Below, one piece after another: positions 41,801 to 48,957 of a stretch of 64,000 nt of DNA (position 1 is its first letter; each line of letters begins with the position of its first letter). Source of the DNA: Candidatus Manganitrophaceae bacterium (GTDB taxonomy: Bacteria > Nitrospirota > Nitrospiria > SBBL01 > Manganitrophaceae); assembly GCA_016200325.1 (NCBI GenBank), contig JACQEZ010000001.1:62001-126000 (forward strand). Direction: 5' to 3'. The notes below the pieces were generated by a model. The model made no database searches and was not told the origin of the DNA. It saw only the letters and a program-made list of their open reading frames with translations. Position numbers and translations under genes: made by a program.

Positions 41801-42273
41801 TGGTGTCCCTTCTACATAACGGATGGCTTTTGGGTGACTCGGTTTAACGTGGCTGTGATGGCTCTTACATTCAGGTTGTGATCAACCGTGATGATCTGAA
41901 AAGGTTTCCTCAGACATCATCGAGAAATCATCGGGCGATCAGGGCAATCTTTAAACGGGCCAATCATTGCTTCCAGAGAAGACCTTTTTGGAAAGCATTT
42001 TCAGCCGGATACCAGCCGAATTTAAAGCGTAGAGAATGGATTGCTGGGGTGCGGATCACTAAAAAAGTCATAAATCACCGTTTCTTTTGGGGAAGACTGC
42101 CGAGGTGGAGGCTACCTTTAATTTCATGAAGATGGTATAACTCGCGAAAGCAGTCGACCCCTTCTGGAGCGCCGGCTGGTCCCCACCGGTTGCTTATCTA
42201 CAAAAGGTGGAACTAATGTTGCAATGGTTTATATATATCGTAGGGTTTGCGTCTTCTCCATGTCAAGAAGGAA
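41801..42273. other. Intergenic region between divergent glycan operon and miaA
   Basis: This stretch of about 470 bases is visibly more AT-rich than the flanking genes and has no supported gene; an 83-codon frame at 41878-42129 has no ribosome site or recognisable family. It should hold the promoters of the glycan operon (leftward) and of miaA (rightward). A TATATA run at 42229-42234 is a plausible -10 box for miaA. Confidence 0.5.
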
Positions 42274-43242
42274 ATGTCGAATTCTGATTTTATAGAAAAG
42301 CAGGAGCGGCCTTGGATCGTGCTGGTGGGTCCGACTGCGGTCGGGAAAAGCGCCATCGCCGAGCGCCTCGCCCTGTCCCTAAATACGGAAATCCTTGTCG
42401 CCGACTCCCGCCAGGTCTATCAACAGATGGACATCGGCACCGACAAGCCCTCCCGGGAGGCCCGGGCGCGCGTTCCGCGGCACTTAATCGATCTGATCCC
42501 CCCCGATCACCCTTTCTCGGCCGGAACCTATATAAAATATGCGGAGGAGAAGATCGCGGCGCTGCGCCAACGGGAGAAGTTGATTTTTATCGAGGGAGGG
42601 ACCGGCCTCTATCTGAAAACACTTCTCTATGGACTGTGGGAGGGGCCGCCGGCCGATTGGGATCTTCGAAGCCGTCTTATGGATGAGGAGAAGGAAGGGG
42701 GCGCGGGGACGCTGCACCGGCAGCTTGCCGAGGCCGATCCCGCCGCGGCGGGGCGGATTCACCCGAATGATCTCCCCAAAATCATCCGAGCGCTCGAGGT
42801 CTATCAACGGGTCGGCCGACCGCTCTCCGAGCTGCATGCGGCCCATCGGTTCAACGCGCCGCCGAAGGGATCGTATCTTTTCATCGGGCTGCGGCGAGAT
42901 CGGGAAGATCTCTACCGACGGATTACACGGCGGGTCGAATCGCAAATCGAGCGGGGATTGGTGGAGGAGACTGCCCATCTTCTCGCGGCGGGATATTCAC
43001 CCAGCCTGCAGTCGATGCGGGGATTGGGGTACAAACAGATGATCCCCCATCTTCAGGGCGAGCGGACGTTGGAGGCGTCGGTGGAAATCCTCGAGCGGGA
43101 GACCCGCCGTTATGCAAAGCGGCAGATGACCTGGTTTCGGGCCGATCCCCAAATCGAATGGCTCGATTTGCGGCCGGACGAGCCGCCGGAGGAGACCGCC
43201 GAGCGGATTCTCAGCTTGAAGTATTTAAAGATTATGTTATAA
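42274..43242 (+). CDS. miaA: tRNA dimethylallyltransferase
   Basis: The 322-residue enzyme transfers the dimethylallyl group to A37 of UNN-decoding tRNAs. Visible: P-loop LVGPTAVGKSAIAE (18-31), the VADSRQVYQQMDIGTDKP motif, FIEGGTGLYLKTLLYG, RIHPNDLPKIIRALEVY and the later RYAKRQMTWFR. Start is ATG 42274 after AAGAAGGAA; a TTG at 42247 is an alternative. Usually cotranscribed with hfq or mutL elsewhere; here mutL lies about 8 kb away on the other side of the glycan operon. Confidence 0.95.
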   Translation: MSNSDFIEKQERPWIVLVGPTAVGKSAIAERLALSLNTEILVADSRQVYQQMDIGTDKPSREARARVPRHLIDLIPPDHPFSAGTYIKYAEEKIAALRQREKLIFIEGGTGLYLKTLLYGLWEGPPADWDLRSRLMDEEKEGGAGTLHRQLAEADPAAAGRIHPNDLPKIIRALEVYQRVGRPLSELHAAHRFNAPPKGSYLFIGLRRDREDLYRRITRRVESQIERGLVEETAHLLAAGYSPSLQSMRGLGYKQMIPHLQGERTLEASVEILERETRRYAKRQMTWFRADPQIEWLDLRPDEPPEETAERILSLKYLKIML

Positions 43243-43327
43243 TCCTGATCAATTTTTCCGATCGGACAATAAGGTAAAGACAGGGTAAAAGACAGACGTA
43301 AAGACGGGAGCGAAGACGGTAAAAATC

Positions 43328-44272
43328 ATGGCGCAGAAGCAACGATCGAAAAAGCCGGCGGGCCGCTCATTAAAGAGGACGAAAACAACCTCCCGGAAGG
43401 GTGCTTCAGGCCTTTCTCAAGCGCGGATCGGGATCATCGGCGGAAGCGGCCTCTATCAGATGGAGGCGCTGAAAGAGGTCCGGGAGCTCTCCCTCTCGAC
43501 CCCGTTCGGGAAGCCCTCCGGAAAATTCATCCTCGGCACATTGGAAGGGACGCCGGTTGCTTTTCTGGCCCGTCACGGACAAGGGCATGTCCTGCTCCCC
43601 TCGGAGATCAATTATCGCGCCAATATCTTCGCCATGAAGACCCTCGGCGTCGAGCGGATCCTTTCGGTCAGCGCGGTCGGCAGCATGAAAGAGAAGATTG
43701 TGCCGGGGCATATCGCCATCCCGAGCCAGTTTTGTGATCTCACAAAGGGGAGAAAGAGCACCTTCTTCGGCGGAGGGATCGTCGCGCATGTCAGCCTTGC
43801 CGACCCGGTCTGTCCGGAGCTGGGGGGAATCGTTGAGGAAGCGGCGGCGGCGGTCGGCGCGACGACGCATCGGGGCGGGACCTACCTCTGCATGGAGGGG
43901 CCGCAATTCTCTACCCGGGCCGAATCACAGATCTATCGCGGCTGGGGGATCGATGTCATCGGCATGACCAACGCCACCGAAGCAAAGCTCGCCCGCGAGG
44001 CCGAGATCTGCTACATCACGATCGCGCTGGCGACCGACTATGACTGCTGGCATGTTTCCGAAGAGCCGGTCACGGTGGAGATGGTCATCAAAACCCTCCT
44101 GGAAAATGTTGCCCTCTCGAAGAAGATTATTCAGGCGGCGGTCGGTCGGATCGGAGAGGAGCGGCGCTGTCCCTGCGCCGAAGCGATGAAGCATGCCATC
44201 ATCACCCCGATGTCGGCCGTTCCCAAAAAGACGCGGGCCGATCTAAAACCGATCATCGGAAAATATGTCTGA
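43328..44272 (+). CDS. mtnP: 5'-methylthioadenosine phosphorylase family protein
   Basis: The protein has 314 residues. After a Lys/Arg-rich N-terminal extension of about 32 residues comes the nucleoside phosphorylase fold: IGIIGGSGLYQME, FLARHGQGHVLLPSEINYRANI, LSVSAVGSMKE, YLCMEGPQFSTRAES, and DVIGMTNATEAKLAREAEICY with ATDYDCWH. These match MTA phosphorylase rather than purine-nucleoside phosphorylase (PNP). It converts 5'-methylthioadenosine to adenine and 5-methylthioribose-1-phosphate in methionine salvage. The basic extension is unusual and has no ATG downstream to shorten it. It overlaps the next gene by eight bases. The upstream leader has short AAGAC-type imperfect repeats. Confidence 0.9.
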   Translation: MAQKQRSKKPAGRSLKRTKTTSRKGASGLSQARIGIIGGSGLYQMEALKEVRELSLSTPFGKPSGKFILGTLEGTPVAFLARHGQGHVLLPSEINYRANIFAMKTLGVERILSVSAVGSMKEKIVPGHIAIPSQFCDLTKGRKSTFFGGGIVAHVSLADPVCPELGGIVEEAAAAVGATTHRGGTYLCMEGPQFSTRAESQIYRGWGIDVIGMTNATEAKLAREAEICYITIALATDYDCWHVSEEPVTVEMVIKTLLENVALSKKIIQAAVGRIGEERRCPCAEAMKHAIITPMSAVPKKTRADLKPIIGKYV

Positions 44273-45077
44273 AGCTCCGTATAAAAAAAGAGGCGGCGGT
44301 TTGCAGGGGGAAGGTCGCGCCCCCCTCGTCGCGTCGATTATTTTCGGATCCGCCGCCCTGCTTTTCACCGGTTGCGCCGCCCTCTTTGCTCCGCCGAACG
44401 TCCCCCCTCCCGTTCAAGAGTATACCCAGGTCGATCTCGTCTCCTCCCGGCTTACGCCGGAGGCGCTGAAATCGGGCGGGCTCGCCGTGTTGGCCGTCCT
44501 GATTACCGATGCGCCGGAAGGATTTCAGCAGAACGCCGCCTATGAGCTCTTTCAGGGACTCCGCTTCTCTTTTCCGCAGGCGCATATCATCCCCCGCGCG
44601 GCGGCCATTGATAAGGTCATTGCCGCGGATCGGCTTCAAGAGTACAAAGCGTTCGTGAAGGCCTATCCCGAGAAACGGCGAATGACGCTCGACGAGGCAA
44701 AGTACTGGGGAGAGATTGAAGGGGTCCGGTATCTCTTTATCGGAGCGGTCGACCTGGCCGACAAGCATACCGAGGCCCGGATGGTTCAGGGGAGGGAGAG
44801 CGCCGTCGCCGGAAAGATCTCCGTCTTCGCTTCGGGCCCCAGCATGATCCCGGAAGAGGTTCGAAAGAGTGTCGCCCTGCGGGGCGAGATCTGGGACAGT
44901 CAGTGTGGCCAGGCGGTCTGGATTGGGAAGGGCGAGGCCGCAGTGGTGGAAGAGGCCGGAAAAGAGTTGGTGCGGGTGGAGGATGTTTTCATCTCGGCGG
45001 CACGGAGCTTGACGAACGCTCTGGCCCGGACCGTCGCCGAGAAACCGGTCTCCGTTGCGAAAGGATGTCAGTCGTAG
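44265..45077 (+). CDS. Uncharacterised lipoprotein downstream of mtnP
   Basis: The protein has 270 residues, overlapping mtnP by eight bases. The signal-like segment (APLVASIIFGSAALLFTGC) ends in a lipobox cysteine, though it starts after an unusually long basic stretch. The mature part has alternating strands and helices (GGLAVLAVLITDAPEGFQQNAAYELFQGLRF, IIPRAAAIDKVIAADRLQEY) resembling GNA1162-like or LpoB/CsgG-type lipoproteins. I cannot assign a family securely. A dispersed repeat follows its stop. Confidence 0.6.
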   Translation: MSEAPYKKRGGGLQGEGRAPLVASIIFGSAALLFTGCAALFAPPNVPPPVQEYTQVDLVSSRLTPEALKSGGLAVLAVLITDAPEGFQQNAAYELFQGLRFSFPQAHIIPRAAAIDKVIAADRLQEYKAFVKAYPEKRRMTLDEAKYWGEIEGVRYLFIGAVDLADKHTEARMVQGRESAVAGKISVFASGPSMIPEEVRKSVALRGEIWDSQCGQAVWIGKGEAAVVEEAGKELVRVEDVFISAARSLTNALARTVAEKPVSVAKGCQS

Positions 45078-45093
45078 CAATTTTGGATTTTGG

Positions 45094-45164
45094 AATGCGG
45101 ACTGCGGAGTGAACCAAATGAGATTTTGTGTTTATCCCAAAATCTGCATTCCGCAATCCGCATT
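45094..45164 (+). repeat. Composite inverted repeat containing dispersed repeat core, copy d
   Basis: AATGCGGACTGCGGA (45094-45108) and TCCGCAATCCGCATT (45150-45164) are inverted arms with one mismatch. Inside, AGATTTTG (45121-45128) pairs with CAAAATCT (45138-45145). The core CATTCCGCAAT is at 45147-45157. The element lies between the lipoprotein gene and the PfkB gene, ending just before the latter's ribosome site. Confidence 0.75.
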
Positions 45165-45185
45165 TTTAACTTTTGAGGAGGCATT

Positions 45186-46094
45186 ATGAGTTTATTGGTG
45201 GTCGGGTCGGTGGCGTTTGATTCGGTGAAAACCCCTTTCGGCGAAGCAAAGGAGGTGCTCGGGGGATCGGCCACCTATTTTTCGACGGCGGCGAGCTACT
45301 TCACCGACGTGAAGCTGGTGGCGGTGGTCGGGGAGGATTTTCCCGAAGCGCACCTTGAATTTTTGAAAAAGAAAGGGATCGATTATCAAGGGCTGGAGCG
45401 GCGCTCCGGGCGGACGTTCCGCTGGCGCGGGGAGTATGGTTTTCAGCTCAATGAGGCGAAGACGCTCGAGACGCAATTAAATGTCTTCGAATCGTTCCGG
45501 CCGACCCTCCCGGCGTCTTATAAAGATGCCGATTTCGTCTTCCTCGCCAACATCGATCCCGGATTGCAGCTCGATGTGCTCAAGCAGGTGAAGCAGCCAA
45601 AATTGGTTGCATGTGATACAATGAATTTCTGGATTGAGGGAAAGCGGGATGCGCTGATTAAAACCCTCGGTGAGGTCGACATCTTCATCATCAACGACGG
45701 CGAGGCGCGCGAGCTGGCCCGTGAGTTCAACCTGGTGAAGGTCGCCAAGAAGATCCTCTCATTCGGCCCCAAGACCCTCATCATTAAGCGAGGGGAATAC
45801 GGGGCGCTGATGTTCAATGGCCAGACCACTTTTGCCGCCCCCGCGTTTCCGCTCGAAAATGTTTTTGACCCGACCGGAGCGGGCGATTCGTTTGCGGGAG
45901 GGTTTATGGGCTATCTCTCGCAGAACGGGACGGTGAACGAGGCGACGATCCGACAGGCGGTCATTTACGGAAGTGTCATGGCCTCCTTTAACGTCGAGGC
46001 GTTCAGTCTCGACCGGATGCGTGACTTGACCCGCGAGGAGATCAATGCACGGTATCAAGAGTTTAAGTCGTTGACCTCTTTCGAAAGCATCTGA
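45186..46094 (+). CDS. PfkB-family sugar/nucleoside kinase
   Basis: The protein has 302 residues and the PfkB ribokinase fold, with LVVGSVAFDSVKTPFG and LGGSATYFSTAASYF at the N-terminus. The second signature NVFDPTGAGDSFAGGFMGYL contains the catalytic Asp. Members phosphorylate ribose, adenosine, fructose or similar substrates. The neighbouring mtnP suggests a role in purine or ribose salvage; the specificity cannot be deduced. A GAGGAGG site precedes the ATG. Confidence 0.9.
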   Translation: MSLLVVGSVAFDSVKTPFGEAKEVLGGSATYFSTAASYFTDVKLVAVVGEDFPEAHLEFLKKKGIDYQGLERRSGRTFRWRGEYGFQLNEAKTLETQLNVFESFRPTLPASYKDADFVFLANIDPGLQLDVLKQVKQPKLVACDTMNFWIEGKRDALIKTLGEVDIFIINDGEARELAREFNLVKVAKKILSFGPKTLIIKRGEYGALMFNGQTTFAAPAFPLENVFDPTGAGDSFAGGFMGYLSQNGTVNEATIRQAVIYGSVMASFNVEAFSLDRMRDLTREEINARYQEFKSLTSFESI

Positions 46095-46152
46095 AACAAG
46101 GCGGCGTTGCATCGGGCGCCGTATCTATCTCCATCCATGAAGGAGGAGCCGA

Positions 46153-46920
46153 ATGCGTTGGAAGAACGCACTGATCTTGATTCTTATCCCGCTGTGTGCC
46201 GCCTGCGGAATGAAAGAGGCGCAAGTTAAAAAGGAGAAGGAGGCCTCGGCCCATTATAAGTTGGGGGTCTCGTATCTGAACGACACTCTCCTCCAGAAGG
46301 CCTTTATCGAATTCCAAAAGGCGGTCGAGATCGATTCGGGTCACCGAGATGCACAGTACGCCTTGGGGCATGTTCATTTTCTCCAAGAGGATTATAATGA
46401 GGCGATCGCCTCATTCAAGAAAACCCTTTCGATCGATCCGAAGTTTTCGGACGCCCACAACTACCTCGGCAAAACCTATGAGGCCCAGGGGAAGTTGGAT
46501 CAGGCGGTGAGCGAATATCAAGAAGCGCTCAAAAACCCGCAGTACGATACCCCGGAAAAGCCGAATCTGAATCTCGGAATGGTCTACATCAAACAGGGGA
46601 AATACGATCAGGCGATCCGCTCGCTCCAGACCGCGGTCCGACTCACCCCGCCCGGCTCACCGGCGCTCATCGCCGTCTCACAAAATGAATTGGGAAAGGC
46701 TTACCTCCAAACCGGGAAGTTTAAAGAGTCCATCGCCTCCTACCAAGAGGCGATCCGCCTGGTGCCGAATTATCTCGATGCCCACCTCAATCTGGCCTCC
46801 GCCTACTTGAAGGAGGGCTCCAAAGGGCTTGCCGCAGGCGCGTTCAAGAAAGTGGTGGATCTCTCCCCCAAAAGCCCGCAAGCGAAAGAGGCGCAGAAAT
46901 TCTTGGATGCGCTTCGCTGA
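46153..46920 (+). CDS. TPR-repeat lipoprotein (PilF-like)
   Basis: The 255 residues carry a signal with lipobox LCAAC and then about six TPR units (AHYKLGVSYLNDTLLQKAFIEFQKAVEIDS, AQYALGHVHFLQEDYNEAIASFKKTLSIDP and so on). The number and pattern are those of PilF/PilW-type pilotins and general TPR scaffolds. No pilus gene is in the window, so its role is only generally 'protein interaction at the outer or inner membrane'. The strong AAGGAGGA site precedes the ATG. Confidence 0.85.
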   Translation: MRWKNALILILIPLCAACGMKEAQVKKEKEASAHYKLGVSYLNDTLLQKAFIEFQKAVEIDSGHRDAQYALGHVHFLQEDYNEAIASFKKTLSIDPKFSDAHNYLGKTYEAQGKLDQAVSEYQEALKNPQYDTPEKPNLNLGMVYIKQGKYDQAIRSLQTAVRLTPPGSPALIAVSQNELGKAYLQTGKFKESIASYQEAIRLVPNYLDAHLNLASAYLKEGSKGLAAGAFKKVVDLSPKSPQAKEAQKFLDALR

Positions 46921-47063
46921 CCTGCATCTTCGCCGGTCCGCTGATATAATGGAGGGGTCGGGCGAGCCCTCAGTCCCCTCCGACCGGTCTACAACGCCAT
47001 GGAAAAAATGTTGGATCATCAATTCGGGAGCGCACCAAGAGCCCAATGGAATAGGTTTGGCAG

Positions 47064-47858
47064 ATGGAAAATTTAGGTGAATTTCTCCAGCAACAAAGGG
47101 AAAGCAAACGGATTTCGATGGAGGAGGTTGCAGCCCGGACTCGGATTGCCGTCCGATTCATCCGGCTGATCGAGGAGAATCGATTCGATCAACTCCCCAA
47201 TGTCGTCTCCGCCAAGGGATTCCTCCGAAGCTACGCCCGTTGTATCGGCCTCGACGAGACTGCCGTCTTAGATCGATTCTCCGGGGCGGGCCCGGAGACC
47301 GAGCCTCCTCCGGCTGAAGTGGTCGAAGAGAAGGTGCCGGCCTATATCGAGCGGAAGCAGCCCGATCGCCTCCCCTTTCCGCTCTGGGCGGCGCTCGCGG
47401 TGATTGGGGTAATCCTCCTTTTCTTGGCGGTCGCCTTTCTCATGCCGAAGGGCCGAGAGCCGGTTTCACCCCCCCCTCATGAAATTCCTGCTCCGGAGGG
47501 AGGGGGACCCTCCGAGCCCCCCTCTCCCATTCCGGCCCCGGAAGGGGAAGGGGCGCCGTCTCAGGCCCCGGTGGCACCGGCGCCGGCGTCGCTGCAGGAG
47601 GCTTCCGTCGTTCCTCCCTCGCGTGTCTTGATGATCGAAGCGGTGGAGCCTTCCTGGGTGCATGTCACCATCGATGGGACCGAGACCAAGGAGGCCCTCT
47701 TAAAACCGAGTGAGAAGGTCCGGTGGGAGGCGAAGGAGAAATTTGTCCTCACCGTCGGAAACGCAGGCGGGGTTCGGGTCTCTTTGGATGGGCAAGACCT
47801 CGGTCCGCTCGGTCCGACCGGCCGGGTGGTGAAGCGAGAAATTACCGTCCGGCAATAA
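47064..47858 (+). CDS. RodZ-like helix-turn-helix membrane protein (DUF4115)
   Basis: The 264 residues include a cytoplasmic helix-turn-helix domain (NLGEFLQQQRESKRISMEEVAARTRIAVRFIRLIEENRFDQLP, SAKGFLRSYARCIGLD), a transmembrane helix (LWAALAVIGVILLFLAVAFLM), a Pro/Glu-rich periplasmic linker and a C-terminal DUF4115 domain (VLMIEAVEPSWVHVTIDG, VRWEAKEKFVLTVGNAGGVRVSLDG). This is the RodZ layout; RodZ anchors MreB to the elongasome. No mre genes are adjacent. It ends about 40 bases before tRNA-Thr. Confidence 0.85.
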   Translation: MENLGEFLQQQRESKRISMEEVAARTRIAVRFIRLIEENRFDQLPNVVSAKGFLRSYARCIGLDETAVLDRFSGAGPETEPPPAEVVEEKVPAYIERKQPDRLPFPLWAALAVIGVILLFLAVAFLMPKGREPVSPPPHEIPAPEGGGPSEPPSPIPAPEGEGAPSQAPVAPAPASLQEASVVPPSRVLMIEAVEPSWVHVTIDGTETKEALLKPSEKVRWEAKEKFVLTVGNAGGVRVSLDGQDLGPLGPTGRVVKREITVRQ

Positions 47859-47899
47859 GGACTTGATTTTGTAGAGTCCTCGGTGTAAAAAGGAGCGAC

Positions 47900-47974
47900 G
47901 CCGGCGTAGCTCAGTGGTAGAGCAGCTGATTCGTAATCAGCAGGTCGTCAGTTCAATCCTGACCGCCGGCTCCA
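47900..47974 (+). tRNA. tRNA-Thr (anticodon CGT)
   Basis: This is a 75-nt cloverleaf. The acceptor GCCGGCG/CGCCGGC is perfect, the D-arm is GCTCAGTGGTAGAGC, anticodon loop TTCGTAA reads CGT, the T-loop contains GTTCAATCC and CCA is encoded. It lies about 40 bases after the RodZ-like gene and could be processed from its transcript. Confidence 0.96.
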
Positions 47975-48205
47975 TGAAAAGTCTCCCTCTCGCCGTTTCT
48001 TAATGAGACCCTCTCAGAATTTCCTGCCACTTTCCTGAGTCACCTCAACAAAAATCGTTTCAACCATCTCTTTTTTTGGAACCCATTCGACGTTCCTGTC
48101 TTAAACGGATCAACGAAAATAACTCGCCGCTTTTAACCTCCCCGCGGGCCTACCCCTAAACGCTCGCATCGGTGCTCAGTGAGTTCTCAGGGGAGAGATT
48201 TTTCC
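47975..48205. other. Noncoding stretch after tRNA-Thr
   Basis: About 230 bases with no supported gene; they separate tRNA-Thr from the yfiR promoter. The stretch is pyrimidine-rich and relatively AT-rich; no conserved RNA or repeat was recognised. The leader of yfiR follows. Confidence 0.5.
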
Positions 48206-48234
48206 TTGAAAAATAGACTAAGCGAGGATACGAT
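48206..48234 (+). promoter_or_regulatory. Sigma-70 promoter of yfiR
   Basis: TTGAAA (48206-48211) and TACGAT (48229-48234) are spaced by 17 bases. The transcript would start near 48241 and have a leader of about 135 bases before the chosen yfiR start. Confidence 0.55.
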
Positions 48235-48333
48235 TGTCTTTTAATTCGTACCGAGAGTGTTTCTCAGCTTCCGCAGCGGTTTTTGCGTCAACCGAATCGG
48301 CAGTTTCGAATATTTTAAAATCGAGGCGGCATG

Positions 48334-48364
48334 CCGGTCGGGCATTGTGCTCCGCCCCGACCGG
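48334..48364 (+). promoter_or_regulatory. Hairpin just upstream of the yfiR ribosome site
   Basis: CCGGTCGGG (48334-48342) and CCCGACCGG (48356-48364) pair perfectly (nine pairs, 13-base loop). The hairpin ends directly before the GGATCGGAG that serves as ribosome site for the start at 48378, so it could affect translation. If yfiR starts further upstream it would be inside the coding region. Confidence 0.4.
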
Positions 48365-48377
48365 ATCGGAGTTGTTT

Positions 48378-48914
48378 TTGGCGAGGGCTTTTTTCTTATT
48401 CATCTTTATCGGAACGCTTCTTTTCTCGTTTCGGGCCGAATCGGTCTCTCTCTCCGAGTATCAGGTGAAGGCCGCTTTTCTCTACAATTTTGCCAAATTC
48501 GTCGAGTGGCCAGCGGAGGCCCTTCCGGAAGGCCAGCCCTTCGTGATCGGAATCTTGGGACAGGATCCCTTCGGAAGTTTGATTGATGAGGCGGTGGCGG
48601 GGAAGACGGTCCACGATCGACCCATTGCAGTGAAGCGATACCCAAAAGTCGAGGAGGTCGCCGGCGCGAATATCCTCTTCATCAGCGATTCGGAAGGTCC
48701 GAATGTCTCCCACATTTTAAAGCGGCTTGACCGTGCGCCGATCCTGACCGTCAGCGATCTGGGGCGGTTTGCCGATGAGGGGGGAATGGTCCAATTGTTG
48801 GTTGATCAGAACCGGGTCCGCTTTGCAATCAATGTGGCTGCGGTCGAACAGGCCGGCTTAAAGCCAAGCTCTCAGCTGTTGAAGCTTGCCCGGATCGTCG
48901 GCAATCCGACGTAG
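48378..48914 (+). CDS. YfiR-family periplasmic protein (DUF4154)
   Basis: This is a periplasmic protein of about 178 residues. The signal-like N-terminus (ARAFFLFIFIGTLLFSFRAES) is followed by the YfiR domain: VSLSEYQVKAAFLYNFAKFVEWPAEAL, FVIGILGQDPFG, ILFISDSEGPNVSHIL, ILTVSDLGRFADEGGMVQLLVDQNRVRFAIN and ending LKPSSQLLKLARIV. In Pseudomonas YfiR inhibits the diguanylate cyclase YfiN (TpbB) by binding its CHASE8 sensor. The TTG at 48378 with GGAG upstream is a best guess; longer in-frame starts exist. It converges with a CHASE8-type histidine kinase gene. Confidence 0.85.
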   Translation: MARAFFLFIFIGTLLFSFRAESVSLSEYQVKAAFLYNFAKFVEWPAEALPEGQPFVIGILGQDPFGSLIDEAVAGKTVHDRPIAVKRYPKVEEVAGANILFISDSEGPNVSHILKRLDRAPILTVSDLGRFADEGGMVQLLVDQNRVRFAINVAAVEQAGLKPSSQLLKLARIVGNPT

Positions 48915-48957
48915 ATTCGACGGTAAGAGAGGCGCTGTGTCGACTCCGGGGCGTCTC

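Noticed and set aside
40136-41881. 581-codon open frame antisense to the GH-GT2 fusion
   Set aside because: Residue composition is typical of an antisense shadow; catalytic motifs are on the other strand.
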